Shown piece by piece: positions 15,727 to 28,921 of a stretch of 64,000 bases of DNA; the stretch's first letter is position 1, and each line of letters begins with the position of its first letter. This DNA is from Actinomycetospora sp. TBRC 11914 (GTDB lineage Bacteria > Actinomycetota > Actinomycetes > Mycobacteriales > Pseudonocardiaceae), in the NCBI RefSeq assembly GCF_012933465.1, contig NZ_JABBND010000001.1:372001-436000 (forward strand), given 5' to 3'. Made by a program: the position numbers and the translations under genes. A model generated the notes under the pieces. That model was not told the DNA's origin. It ran no database searches and saw only the letters and a list, made by a program, of their open reading frames with translations.

Positions 15727-18498
15727 GCCGCGTCGACAGGTACGGCTGGGCGATCGACCGCGGGCGCACGGTGACCGTCACGGTGAACGGCCGCACCCTC
15801 ACCGGCCACCCCGGCGACACCCTCGCCTCGGTCCTGCTCGCCCACGACGTCGTCGCGCTCGGCACGAGCGTGAGGTACGGCCGGCCCCGCGGGATCGGCG
15901 CCGCCTGGACCGAGGACCCGACCGGCCTGGTCCAGGTCGAGGAGCCCTTCCCCGAGCCGATGCTGCTCGCGTCCACCGTCGAGCTCGCCGAGGGCCTCGT
16001 CGCCCGCGGCGTGAACGGGCGGGGGCGCCTCGCCCAGGTCCCCGACCACGCCCGCTACGACCGCCGCCACACCCACTGCGACGTGCTCGTCGTCGGTTCC
16101 GGTCCGACCGGACTGACTGCCGCCCGGCGGGCCGCCCGCGCCGGGCAGGACGTCGTGCTCGTCGACGACCGCCCCGACCCCGGCGGCACGCTCACCGGCA
16201 CCGAGCGGATCGACGGGCGCGGGTCGCGCGAGTGGGTCGCCGACGTCGTCGCCGAGCTCGCGGCGCACCCCCGCGTCACCCACCTGCAGCGCACCACCGC
16301 GTTCGGCCACTACGACGACGGATTCGTCCTCGCCCTCGAGCGGCGCACCGACCACCTCGGGATGCAGGCGCCGCAGCACCGGGCCCGCCAACGGGTCCAC
16401 CGGATCCGGGCCGGTCGGATCGTGCTCGCGACCGGCGCGATCGAGCGCCCGGTGGTGTTCGAGGACGCCGACCGGCCGGGCGTCATGCTCGCCTCGGCCG
16501 CGCGGGACCTGCTGCACCGCCACGGCGTGCTCGCCGGCCACGACGTCGTCGTCGCCACCACCGACGACGCCGCCTACGCCGTGGCGCTCGACCTCGCGGC
16601 CGCCGGCGCCCGGGTTGAGGTGCTCGACGCCCGCGCCGCGGTCCCGGCGGGGTGGGCCGGACGCTGTGCCGCGGCCGGCGTCGTCTTGACCCCCGCGACC
16701 ACGCCCCGCGGCACCCACGGCGATCCCGACACCGGCCGCGTCACCGCGGTGCTCGCGGGCGACGACCGCCGCGAGATCCCCTGCGACCTGCTGCTCGTCT
16801 CCGGCGGCTGGACCCCGGCGGTGCACCTGTTCAGCCACGTCGGGGGCGCGCTGTCCCACGACGCGGCCCTGGGCGCCGCCGTGCCCGGCGAACGGCTCGC
16901 GGGCGTCGAGGTCGTCGGCGCCGCGAACGGCACCCTCGACCTCGCGGCCGGGCTGCGCGAGGCCGGCGGCGACACCGCACCGGTCGCCGAGGAGGAGCCA
17001 CGCACGCCGCCGCTGGTGCTGTGGCGCACCGCGGGCGACCCGGCCCGCCAGTTCGTGGACCTCGCCCGCGACGCCACCGTCGCCGACATCGCCCGCGCCG
17101 TCGGTGCCGGCATGCGCCACCTCGAGCACGTCAAGCGCTACACGACGATCGGCACCGCCCACGACCAGGGCAAGACCTCGGGGGTGCTCGCGGCGGGCAT
17201 CACCGCCGAGCTCACCGGGCGCCCGGTCGAGGCCCTCGGCACCACGACGTTCCGGCCGCCGTACACCCCGGTCGCCTTCGCCGCGCTCGCCGGGCGCGAG
17301 CGCGGCGATCTCTACGACCCGGTGCGCACCACCGCGATCCACGACCGCCACGTGCGGGCCGGCGCGGTGTTCGAGGACGTCGGGCAGTGGCGCCGACCGC
17401 GGTACTACCCCCGCTCCGGCGAGGACATGGCCGCGGCGGTGCTGCGCGAGTGCGCGACGGTGCGCGGCGCCGTGGGCATGCTCGACGGCTCCACCCTGGG
17501 CAAGATCGACGTCCAGGGCCCGGACGCCGCGGTGCTGCTCGACCACCTCTACACGAACCTCGTCAGCACGCTGCGCGTCGGCCGCGTCCGCTACGGCGTC
17601 ATGTGCGGGCACGACGGGATGGTCGTCGACGACGGCACCGTGCTGCGGCTCGCCGAGGACCGCTTCCTGGTCACGACGACGACGGGCAACGCGGCCGCCG
17701 TCCTCGACCGCGCCGAGGAGTGGATCCAGACCGAGCGGACCGACCTGCGGGTGCGCCTCACCTCGGTGACCGACCACTGGTCGGTGTTCGCCGTCGCCGG
17801 GCCGCGCGCACGACACGTCGTCGGGCGCGCCTTCCCGGGCGTCGACATCTCGAACAGCGCGTTCGGCTTCATGAGCTGGCTCGACACCGCGCTCGACGGC
17901 GTCCCGGTACGACTGGCCCGCATCTCGTTCTCCGGGGAGCTGGCCTACGAGGTCAGCGTCGCCTCGACGCACGGGCCCGCGCTGTGGGACCGGCTCGTGG
18001 CCGCCGGCGGCCCCGAGGGCATGACGCTCTACGGCACCGAGACGATGCACGTCCTGCGCGCCGAGAAGGGCTACCCGATCATCGGGCAGGACACCGACGG
18101 CACCGTCTCGCCGCACGACCTCGGACTGGGCTGGGCGGTGTCGGCGAAGAAGGCCGACTTCGCCGGGAAGCGCTCCTTCGCCCGCGCCGCGAACACCGAC
18201 CCGGCCCGCAAGCAGCTCGTCTCGCTGCTGCCCACCGACGCGGCGACGACGCTGCCCGAGGGCTCGCAGATCGTCGACTTCCGCGACGACGGGGTGCTCC
18301 CGCCGCCGCCCGTCCCGATGCTCGGCCACGTCACCTCGAGCTACCACAGCGCCGAGCTCGGCCGGCCGTTCGCGCTCGCGCTGCTCCGGGGCGGACGCGA
18401 CCGCGTGGGCGAGGTGGTGCACGTGCCGGTCGGCGCGTCCCTCGTCCCGGCCCGCATCGGCGGCACCGTCCTGGTCGACCCCGAAGGAGCGCGCCGCG

Positions 18499-18506
<8 letters not shown>
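15723..18506 (+). CDS. soxA: Sarcosine oxidase subunit alpha
   Basis: Large subunit of 927 residues. The N-terminal ferredoxin-like region (1-95) carries VTVTVNGRTLTGHPGDTLASVLL. A NAD-binding fold begins at DVLVVGSGPTGLTAARRA (about 119), and a second glycine-rich region follows (about 270-300). The C-terminal third (about 560-920) is a GcvT-like folate-binding domain, with ATVRGAVGMLDGSTLGKIDVQG and FSGELAYEVSV. This domain passes the methyl-derived formaldehyde to THF. GTG 15723 is coupled to soxD; the soxG start lies eight bases inside the end of this gene. Confidence 0.95.
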
Positions 18507-21581
<3,075 letters not shown>

Positions 21582-21607
21582 GTCTCTCGTGTGTGCGTCC
21601 CGGCGCT

Positions 21608-21845
21608 CCGGGTGGACCCGTACGGCTGCCGCGAGAGCCTTGCGGGTCCACTCGGCACCGGTGCCGGCCGCGGGGTTCGACCGAGTGGGCGCCCAGGGCT
21701 GCCGCGGGAGCCGTACGGGCCCACTCGGCACCGCCGCCCCCTCGGCAGCCCACCGAGTGGACCCCCAGGGCTGCCGCGGGAACCGTACGGGCCCACTCGG
21801 CAGCGCCGCCCCCTCGGCAGCCCACCGAGTGGACCCCCGGGCCGG
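21608..21845. repeat. Tandem hairpin repeat array, 72-bp period
   Basis: Two near-identical 72-bp units start at 21681 and 21753, preceded by a more divergent unit (about 21608-21680) and followed by a truncated one (21825-21845). Every full unit is itself an inverted repeat: CCGAGTGGGC...GCCCACTCGG in the second unit, and CCGGGTGGACCCG...CGGGTCCACTCGG in the first, with paired changes. The array fills the gap between the convergent dimethylglycine oxidase gene and the small gene at 21858, and probably acts as a strong bidirectional terminator. Confidence 0.8.
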
Positions 21846-21857
21846 CCCCGCCGCGCC

Positions 21858-22037
21858 TCAGCCCCGGTCGAGCGCGCGAGCGAGCTCGGCCAGCAGGCGC
21901 GGGAGCCGGCCCGCGCAGGGCGGGCACACGCAGTCCGCGCCGTGCACCGCGAGCCGGTCGGCCACGCGGAAGGCCTCGTCGAGGCCCGGCGCCGCCAGGG
22001 CGTCCGGGACCGCGTCGGGCTCGTCGGGGATCGTCAT
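21858..22037 (-). CDS. Small CxC-xxC protein coupled to the Rieske oxygenase gene
   Basis: A 59-residue acidic protein starting MTIPDEPDAVPDALAAPG. It contains GADCVCPPCAGRLPRLL, with three Cys in CVCPPC that could bind a metal or a cofactor. The ATG at 22037 (minus strand) has a purine-rich AGAAGGACGAG upstream and lies 22 bases after the Rieske oxygenase stop. No family is recognised. Position suggests a helper or chaperone for the oxygenase, but this is inference. Confidence 0.55.
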   Translation of the reverse strand: MTIPDEPDAVPDALAAPGLDEAFRVADRLAVHGADCVCPPCAGRLPRLLAELARALDRG

Positions 22038-22059
22038 CGTCTCGTCCTTCTCGTACGGG

Positions 22060-23229
22060 TCAGCGGGGGTGGCCGACGCGGGTGCGCACCCAGTCGTGGA
22101 ACTCGCCGATGTGGTGCTCGCTGGGCACCAGCACCCCGCCACGGGCGTAGGAGCGGGAGTCCATGGAGACCTGGCAGCGCTCGCAGGCGTCGAAGTCCTG
22201 CTGGTTGACGCGGTGGAAGAGCTCCACCGAGCGGTCGAGGTCGGCGCCCGAGGCCACCACCTCGGGCAGGTAGAGCCAGTCGCAGCGCACGATCGTGCGG
22301 TCCGCCGAGACCGGGAACATGCGGTGGAACACGACGTGGTCGGGCACGAGGTTGACGAACACCTGCGGGCGCACCGTGATCGCGTAGTACCGCCGGTCCT
22401 GGTCCGGCCCGATGCCGGGGAGCCGTCCGAGCCCCGGCGACCCGTCCACGGTGAACCCCTCCACCGAGGCCCCGAACTCCGCGCCGTGGCCGACGAAGTA
22501 CTGGGCGGCCAGCCCGTCGGCGAACTCCGGCAGCACCTCGGTGAGCTCGGGGTGGATCGTGCCGCAGTGGTAGCACTCCATGAAGTTCTCGACGATCTGC
22601 TTCCAGTTGGCCGCGACGTCGTAGGTGATGCGCCGGCCGAGCGCGAGGTCCGCGACCTGGTAGCCGACGATCGCGTCGGGCGAGCCGAGCCGGCCGGTCA
22701 CGTCGGCCACCACGGTGTCGGAGAAGGGCGGCGGCTCGTCGGCGAGGCAGAGCCACACGTAGCCGAGCCACTCCCGCACGGCCACCCGGTGCAGGCCGAA
22801 CGCGGCGCGGTCGACGTCGGGCATGTGGGCGATGTTCGGGGCCGTCACCAGCGAGCCGTCCAGACCGTAGGTCCACGCGTGGTACGTGCACTGGAAGGAC
22901 CGGCGCACCGACCCCTTCTCCGCGGTGCACAGCCGCGCGCCGCGGTGGCGGCAGACGTTCAGCACCGCGTGCACGGCCCCGTCGCGCCCCCGGGTCACGA
23001 TCACGCTCTCGCGGCCCACCTCGACGGTCTCGAAGTCCCCGGGCGAGGCGAGGTCGCCGGCGCGCACCGCGCAGAACCACCCGGCCTCGAAGACGAGGGC
23101 CTGCTCGGCCGCGAAGATCTCCGGGTCCGTGTACCAGCGCCCCGGCAGCGTCTCCCGCAGGCTCGCGGGCAGCTCCCCGCCCACCCCGTCCCCGGTCGCT
23201 GCGGCCGCGGTCAGCTCGCTCGTGGTCAT
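22060..23229 (-). CDS. Rieske oxygenase large subunit, probable glycine betaine demethylase
   Basis: Ring-hydroxylating-type oxygenase alpha subunit of 389 residues. The Rieske centre CRHRGARLC-x(10)-CTYHAW provides Cys-His/Cys-His ligands at about residues 92-115. The mononuclear iron site is NFMECYHCGTIHPELTE (H-x4-H) with a later Asp in NQQDFDACE. The arrangement closely resembles GbcA/StcA-type enzymes that demethylate quaternary amines. With dimethylglycine oxidase and sarcosine oxidase beside it, glycine betaine is the likely substrate; stachydrine or carnitine cannot be excluded. ATG 23229 has GAGGAG upstream. Electrons would come from the ferredoxin and reductase encoded divergently. 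Confidence 0.88.
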   Translation of the reverse strand: MTTSELTAAAATGDGVGGELPASLRETLPGRWYTDPEIFAAEQALVFEAGWFCAVRAGDLASPGDFETVEVGRESVIVTRGRDGAVHAVLNVCRHRGARLCTAEKGSVRRSFQCTYHAWTYGLDGSLVTAPNIAHMPDVDRAAFGLHRVAVREWLGYVWLCLADEPPPFSDTVVADVTGRLGSPDAIVGYQVADLALGRRITYDVAANWKQIVENFMECYHCGTIHPELTEVLPEFADGLAAQYFVGHGAEFGASVEGFTVDGSPGLGRLPGIGPDQDRRYYAITVRPQVFVNLVPDHVVFHRMFPVSADRTIVRCDWLYLPEVVASGADLDRSVELFHRVNQQDFDACERCQVSMDSRSYARGGVLVPSEHHIGEFHDWVRTRVGHPR

Positions 23230-23264
23230 CGCGGGGGCACTCCTCGTGAGGTGGAGCTCAACGT

Positions 23265-23300
23265 GTTGCTCATCGCGCAACGCAGCGCCGTATTGCGCAA
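23265..23300. promoter_or_regulatory. Inverted GTTGC/GCAAC repeat and TTGCGCAA palindrome
   Basis: GTTGCtcatcgcGCAAC (23265-23281) and the palindrome TTGCGCAA (23293-23300) lie 35-70 bp before the Rieske oxygenase start. Related sites lie on the other side of the divergent intergenic region. Apart from these sites and the cluster at 23428-23470 I see nothing else in the 361-bp gap. Confidence 0.5.
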
Positions 23301-23427
23301 CCCAGACGATGGGAGAGTACATATCCGCTTGTCAACCGCCACATCGGGCCGACCGACCGTCCGGCGACCAGCGGAAACCACCGGCCGCCGACCCTTGACA
23401 CGGGGAGCCGTCTCTCCCACTGTTGGC

Positions 23428-23470
23428 GTTGCGCATTGAGCATCGCAGTGCACATTCCGCAACGATGCTC
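23428..23470. promoter_or_regulatory. Second cluster of GTTGCGCA-type sites
   Basis: GTTGCGCATT (23428-23437) and ATTCCGCAACG (23454-23464) repeat the half-site seen at 23265-23300, and GAGCATCG (23438-23445) pairs with CGATGCTC (23463-23470). These lie 120-160 bp before the Rieske ferredoxin gene. The bound regulator is unknown. Confidence 0.45.
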
Positions 23471-23590
23471 TCGGATCATTGATGTTCTCGGGCACGCCGA
23501 GTCTCCCCGCGTGCACCCCTGTCAGTTCTGTGTCCGGACGAGGCTCGACGCCGAGGCCGCCCGTCCGCACCGCGTCTCCTGGAGAGAGAC

Positions 23591-23941
23591 ATGATCCGTC
23601 TCTGCGACATCGACGAGATCCCCGACGGCGAGGGCCTCCGCTGCACCGGACCGACCCCGGTGGCCGTGTTCCGCACCGGCGACGAGGTGTTCGTCCTCGA
23701 CGACGCCTGCAGCCACCAGGGCGCCTCGCTCTCCGACGGCTACCTCGAGGAATGCTGGGTGGAGTGCCCCCTGCACGAGGCCTTCTTCTCGCTGCGCACC
23801 GGCGAACCCAGCGGCCCGCCGGCCAAGCGCCCGGTGCGCACCTACACCGTCCTCGTCGCCGACGGCGTGGTGTGGGCCGACCTCGAACCCGCGTCGAACC
23901 CCGACCCCGTCCCGGCGAGCCAGGAATGGGGCGTCGCGTGA
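23591..23941 (+). CDS. Rieske [2Fe-2S] ferredoxin
   Basis: A 116-residue small Rieske protein. CSHQGASLSDGYLEECWVECPLHEAFF gives the C-x-H ... C-x2-H cluster ligands at about residues 40-60. ATG 23591 is preceded by GGAGAG. Its stop overlaps the reductase GTG by four bases. It carries electrons from the reductase to the oxygenase at 22060-23229. Confidence 0.92.
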   Translation: MIRLCDIDEIPDGEGLRCTGPTPVAVFRTGDEVFVLDDACSHQGASLSDGYLEECWVECPLHEAFFSLRTGEPSGPPAKRPVRTYTVLVADGVVWADLEPASNPDPVPASQEWGVA

Positions 23942-25164
23942 GGACCGTCGCCGTCGTCGGCTCCTCCGTCGCCGGGACCGGGGCCGCGCGGGCGCTGCGC
24001 CGCGCGGGGTTCGACGGCCGGCTCGTGCTCGTGGGGGACGAGGCCCACGCGCCGTACGACCGCCCGCCGCTGTCCAAGGGGTTCCTCGCCGGCACGCTCG
24101 GCGAGGCCGACCTCGCCCTGCTCGATCCCGACGACGAGGCCGACCTCGCCCTCGAGCTGCACCTCGGCACGCGGGTCGACCACCTGGACCCCCGGGCTGG
24201 GCGGCTGGGGCTCGCCGACGGGCGCGAGCTCGCCGTCGACGGCGTGGTCGTGGCCACCGGGGGCCGGGCGCGCCGGCTGCCCGGGACCGGGGACACCGCC
24301 GACGGGGACACCGTCGAGACCCGGGGCGTGCACGTCCTGCGCACCCTCGACGACGCGCTCGCCCTCGGGGCGGCGCTGCGTGCCCGGCCGCGGGTGGTCG
24401 TCGTCGGCGCCGGGTTCCTCGGCGCCGAGGTCGCCTCCACCTGCCGCGGGCTGGGCTGCCCGGTGACCCTCCTCGACGCGGCGGCGCTGCCGCTCGCCCC
24501 GGTGCTCGGCGAGCGCGTCGCCCGCTGCTGCGCCGAGCAGCACGCCGACCACGGCACCGACGTCCGCCACGGCCGGTCGGTGGCCGGCCTGCACACCGCA
24601 CCGTCCGGCCGGGGCCGGCGGGTCACCGGCGTCGAGCTCGACGACGCCACCGTGGTCCCCGCCGACGTCGTCGTCGTGGGCGTCGGGATCACGCCGAACA
24701 CCGAGTGGCTGGCCGGGTCCGGGCTGCGGTGCCGCGACGGCGTTCGCACCGACGCGGGCCTGATGACCGACCTCCCGCAGGTGGTGGCCGTCGGCGACGT
24801 CGCCCGGCACGACGTCGAGGGCCCGGCGGGCACCGTCGGGACCTCCCGCCACGAGCACTGGACGAGCGCCGGCGAACAGGCCGACGTGGCCGCCGCGAAC
24901 CTCCTCGCGGGGCGCACGCTCGTGACCTTCCGGCCCTCCGGGTACTTCTGGTCGGACCAGTACGGGCGGATGCTCCAGCTCGCGGGCCGTCCCGGACCCG
25001 GCGACCGCGTGGAGGTCGTCGACGGCGACCTCGCCGACCGGATCTTCACAGCCCGCTACCTCGACGGCGCGGGCACGACGACGGCCGTGCTCGGCCTGGG
25101 CAGCCCCCGCGCCTTCGGGAGGCTGCGCCGCGCCGAGCTCGGGAGGGTCAGGCAGCCGGCATGA
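23938..25164 (+). CDS. Ferredoxin reductase (FAD, NAD(P)H), Rieske system
   Basis: A 408-residue two-Rossmann flavoprotein of the BphA4/putidaredoxin-reductase type. TVAVVGSSVAGTGAARALR is the FAD fold, YDRPPLSKGFL the conserved N-terminal block, VVVVGAGFLGAEVAS the NAD fold, and VVAVGDVAR the second FAD motif. The C-terminal SGYFWSDQYGRMLQLAG is typical. GTG 23938 overlaps the ferredoxin gene by four bases. The short duplicated ATGACCGGC at the 3-prime end lies just before the convergent GntR gene. Confidence 0.92.
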   Translation: MRTVAVVGSSVAGTGAARALRRAGFDGRLVLVGDEAHAPYDRPPLSKGFLAGTLGEADLALLDPDDEADLALELHLGTRVDHLDPRAGRLGLADGRELAVDGVVVATGGRARRLPGTGDTADGDTVETRGVHVLRTLDDALALGAALRARPRVVVVGAGFLGAEVASTCRGLGCPVTLLDAAALPLAPVLGERVARCCAEQHADHGTDVRHGRSVAGLHTAPSGRGRRVTGVELDDATVVPADVVVVGVGITPNTEWLAGSGLRCRDGVRTDAGLMTDLPQVVAVGDVARHDVEGPAGTVGTSRHEHWTSAGEQADVAAANLLAGRTLVTFRPSGYFWSDQYGRMLQLAGRPGPGDRVEVVDGDLADRIFTARYLDGAGTTTAVLGLGSPRAFGRLRRAELGRVRQPA

Positions 25165-25178
25165 CCGGCATGACCGGC

Positions 25179-25841
25179 TCAGGTCACCGCGCGGATGGCC
25201 TTCTCGAACCCGACGACGTGCTCGTGGGCCAGCGTCGCCGCGAGCTCGCCGTCGCCGTCGGCGATCGCGCGCAGCAGGCCCACGTGCTCGCCGACGTGCC
25301 GGTCGAAGCCCGGCATGCGGTCGAGGAAGAGGCAGAAGATGCGCGTGGCCAGGTTGTCGTAGCGCACCAGGGTGTCCTCGAGGTGCGGGTTCCCGGCGGC
25401 ACGGTAGATCGACCGGTGCACCCGCATGTCCCAGCGCATGAGCTCGTCGCGGGAGAGCGCGGCGACGTCGAGCCCGGCCGTGGCCTCGGCGAGCTCGGCG
25501 AGCCCCTCGCGCAGCGAGGCACCACCCGCGCCCTCGGCGGCGCGCCGTGCGGCGAGCGGCTCGAGCGCCACCCGGATCTCCGAGACGTAGGCGAGGTCGG
25601 TGATGTCGACCGCCGTCGCGAAGGTGCCCCGCCGCGGGTAGGAGACGACGAGCCGGTCGACCTCGAGCCGCTTGAGCGCCTCCCGCACCGGCGTGCGCCC
25701 GACCTCGAGGGCCTCGACCAGCGCGAGCTCGTCGACGGGGGCCATCGGCGGGATCTCGAGCATGATCAGCTTGTCCTGGATCGCCCCGTACGCCCGCTCG
25801 GCGAGCGAGGTGGGGGGCGACTCCTGCGCGGGCACCGTCAC
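25179..25841 (-). CDS. GntR family regulator with FCD domain
   Basis: A 220-residue FadR-type regulator. The winged helix is at about residues 14-75, with VGRTPVREALKRLEVDRLV. The all-helical FCD ligand domain follows at about 85-210 and has a D-x3-H motif in WDMRVHRSIYRAAGNPHLE; such domains often bind a metal and a small carboxylate. It is divergent from sdaA with only 54 bp between, where a perfect palindrome lies. It probably represses the serine/glycine end of the pathway and binds a carboxylate or amino acid from it. Confidence 0.9.
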   Translation of the reverse strand: MTVPAQESPPTSLAERAYGAIQDKLIMLEIPPMAPVDELALVEALEVGRTPVREALKRLEVDRLVVSYPRRGTFATAVDITDLAYVSEIRVALEPLAARRAAEGAGGASLREGLAELAEATAGLDVAALSRDELMRWDMRVHRSIYRAAGNPHLEDTLVRYDNLATRIFCLFLDRMPGFDRHVGEHVGLLRAIADGDGELAATLAHEHVVGFEKAIRAVT

Positions 25842-25861
25842 CCCGTCAGCCTACCCGCTGA

Positions 25862-25873
25862 CTGATATATCAG
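25862..25873. promoter_or_regulatory. Putative GntR operator upstream of sdaA
   Basis: CTGATATATCAG is a perfect 12-bp palindrome between the divergent GntR and sdaA genes, 22 bp before the sdaA start. It shares GACTGATATATCA with the reverse complement of the site before glyA (12848-12859). Confidence 0.65.
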
Positions 25874-25895
25874 CCATCTCCCGTGGGGGTGTCCC

Positions 25896-27271
<1,376 letters not shown>

Positions 27272-27275
<4 letters not shown>

Positions 27276-27730
27276 GTGCTCTCCGCGGCACCGGGCCCGG
27301 GGAGCACGTCGACGTCGCCGGCGTGCATCGGCTGCCCGCAGTGGGCGCATCGCAGGTCGACCCCGCTGATCTCGCCGCACGCGTGGTGGCGGTAGAGCAC
27401 CGGGGCCCCGGCCTCGCCCGCGAGCCACTTGTCCCCCCAGCCGACCATGACCATGAGCAGGTCGACGAGCTCGGTCCCCTTCTCGGTGAGCCGGTACTCG
27501 TAGCGCGGCCGGTTGTCGTAGGCGTGTCGCTCGAGGACGCCCTGCTCGACGAGGTGGTGGAGCCGCTCGGCCAGCACCTTGCGCGAGATCCCGAGGTCGG
27601 CCTGGAGCTGGTCGAACCGGGTCATCCCGACCCAGATGTCGCGCAGCACCAGCGGCGACCACGGCTCGCCGACGACGTCGAGGGTCCGCGCGATGGAGCA
27701 CGCCATGTCCCCGAAGCTCGTGCGTTGCAT
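27272..27730 (-). CDS. HxlR family transcriptional regulator
   Basis: A 152-residue winged-helix regulator. CSIARTLDVVGEPWSPLVLRDI is the HxlR signature with its Cys near the N-terminus, followed by the LGISRKVLAERLHHLVEQGVLER recognition region. The C-terminus adds a zinc-knuckle-like CGE-x-CAHCGQPM segment. It is divergent from the reductase gene at 27822, with two inverted GTTCC/GGAAC sites between. Confidence 0.92.
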
Positions 27731-27751
27731 GGCACCACCCTACGCATCAGG

Positions 27752-27806
27752 GTTCCCTTAAGGAACTCCAGTGCGCTACGGTTCCCGAGTCTCTTCAAGG
27801 AACTCC
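27752..27806. promoter_or_regulatory. Putative HxlR operators
   Basis: GTTCC-CTTAA-GGAAC (27752-27766) is a perfect inverted repeat. A second site has GTTCC at 27781 and CTTCAAGGAACTCC at 27793-27806. CTTaAAGGAACTCC-type half sites are repeated 37 bp apart, which fits cooperative binding of a dimeric HxlR regulator to the divergent promoter region. Confidence 0.6.
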
Positions 27807-27821
27807 GAAAGGACCATGGTG

Positions 27822-28418
27822 ATGAGCACGGTCTTCAGTGCCCTGGCGGTGTCGGTCGACGGCTACATCACCGGGCGCGACCCGGGCGACGGCCGCGGCC
27901 TGGGCGACGGGTCGATGCTGTTCGACTGGTACTTCGACGGCGACGTGTCCAGCGCGGTCGTCGACGGGTTCCGGCTGAGCGCTCCCAGCGCCCGGGTGTT
28001 CGACGCGCTCGCGGAGCGGGTCGGCGTGTCCCTCGCGGGTCGCCACACCTACGACGACTCGGGCCGGTTCGGTGACGACGGCTCCCCGCACCCCACCGCC
28101 CCGCTGGTCGTGCTGAGCCACCGGCCCGTACCGGCGATGGGTGGCCGCCAGACGCTGGTCACGACGGGCATCCACGACGCGGTCGCGGCGGCCCGCGAGC
28201 TCGCCGGGGAGAAGGACGTCGCACTCATGGGCGGCGACGTGGTGACCCAGGCCCTGGCCGCCGGACTGGTCGACGAGCTCGTCCTGCACCAGGTGCCGAT
28301 CCTGCTCGGCGCCGGCCGCCCGTTCTTCCGGGAGCTCCCCGAGCACGTCGCGCTGCGCCTGATCGAGGCCGAGCCCGCGCCCGGCGTCACCCACCTCCAC
28401 TACGCCGTCGAGCGCTGA
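27822..28418 (+). CDS. Dihydrofolate reductase family protein (RibD C-terminal type)
   Basis: A 198-residue reductase of the RibD_C/DHFR-like family. It starts STVFSALAVSVDGYITG and has VSLAGRHTYDD, DVALMGGDVVTQALAAGLVDEL and VPILLGAGRPFF blocks. ATG 27822 is chosen over 27816 because AAAGGA at 27808-27813 is then correctly spaced. Members are NADPH-dependent reductases of pterin- or other heterocycle-like substrates. Control by the divergent HxlR gene is likely. Confidence 0.85.
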   Translation: MSTVFSALAVSVDGYITGRDPGDGRGLGDGSMLFDWYFDGDVSSAVVDGFRLSAPSARVFDALAERVGVSLAGRHTYDDSGRFGDDGSPHPTAPLVVLSHRPVPAMGGRQTLVTTGIHDAVAAARELAGEKDVALMGGDVVTQALAAGLVDELVLHQVPILLGAGRPFFRELPEHVALRLIEAEPAPGVTHLHYAVER

Positions 28419-28460
28419 CCCCACCCGCCCGCACCGCCCCCACGACACAGGAGAACCCCG

Positions 28461-28844
28461 ATGATCGACCCCGACGTCCGCCGCCACCTCGACGCCACCC
28501 CGCTGGCCCACGTCGCCACCGTCGCACCCGACGGCGCCCCGCACTCGGTCCCGGTCTGGGTCGGAACGCACGCCGACCGGATCGCCTTCCTCACCGGGCC
28601 GCGCTCGCGCAAGGCCCGCAACCTGCGCCACGACCCGCGGGTGGCGCTGTCCCTGACCGCCACCGACGACCCGTTCACACCCGTCGTCGTCCGGGGACGC
28701 GTGGTCGAGTGGCTCGACGGTGACGCCGCCTGGGAGATCGCCGACGAGATCGCCCGGAAGTACGTCGGGGCCTCGTACCCGCGTGGCGAGGAGCGCGTCG
28801 TCGCCCTCGTCGAGCCCGAGCACCAGCGCCTCGGGGTCGGGTGA
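28461..28844 (+). CDS. PPOX-class F420-dependent-type enzyme
   Basis: A 127-residue split-barrel protein of the pyridoxamine-5-phosphate oxidase-like group, with LAHVATVAPDGAPHSVPVWV and RKARNLRHDPRVALSL. Actinobacterial members of this size usually bind F420 or FMN and reduce small substrates. ATG 28461 follows CAGGAG. It is downstream of the reductase at 27822 and may be part of the HxlR-controlled unit. Confidence 0.82.
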   Translation: MIDPDVRRHLDATPLAHVATVAPDGAPHSVPVWVGTHADRIAFLTGPRSRKARNLRHDPRVALSLTATDDPFTPVVVRGRVVEWLDGDAAWEIADEIARKYVGASYPRGEERVVALVEPEHQRLGVG

Positions 28845-28853
28845 GCCCGAGGC

Positions 28854-28875
28854 GAGAATCCGGTGAGAATCTCGG
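28854..28875. promoter_or_regulatory. Direct-repeat response-regulator box before mprA-like gene
   Basis: On the minus strand this reads ATTCTCACCGG followed by ATTCTCGCC, an 11-bp-spaced direct repeat typical of OmpR/PhoB-family sites. Similar sites lie at 31066, 33682 and 34221. It overlaps the expected promoter of the two-component operon, so autoregulation is likely. Confidence 0.5.
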
Positions 28876-28921
28876 CCTCCCGGCCCCCGTGCCCCCGGGC
28901 GGCGCACCCGGTGCGGGCACG

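Noticed and set aside
21608-21845. CRISPR array
   Set aside because: The 72-bp units repeat in full with no unique spacers, and no cas genes are present.
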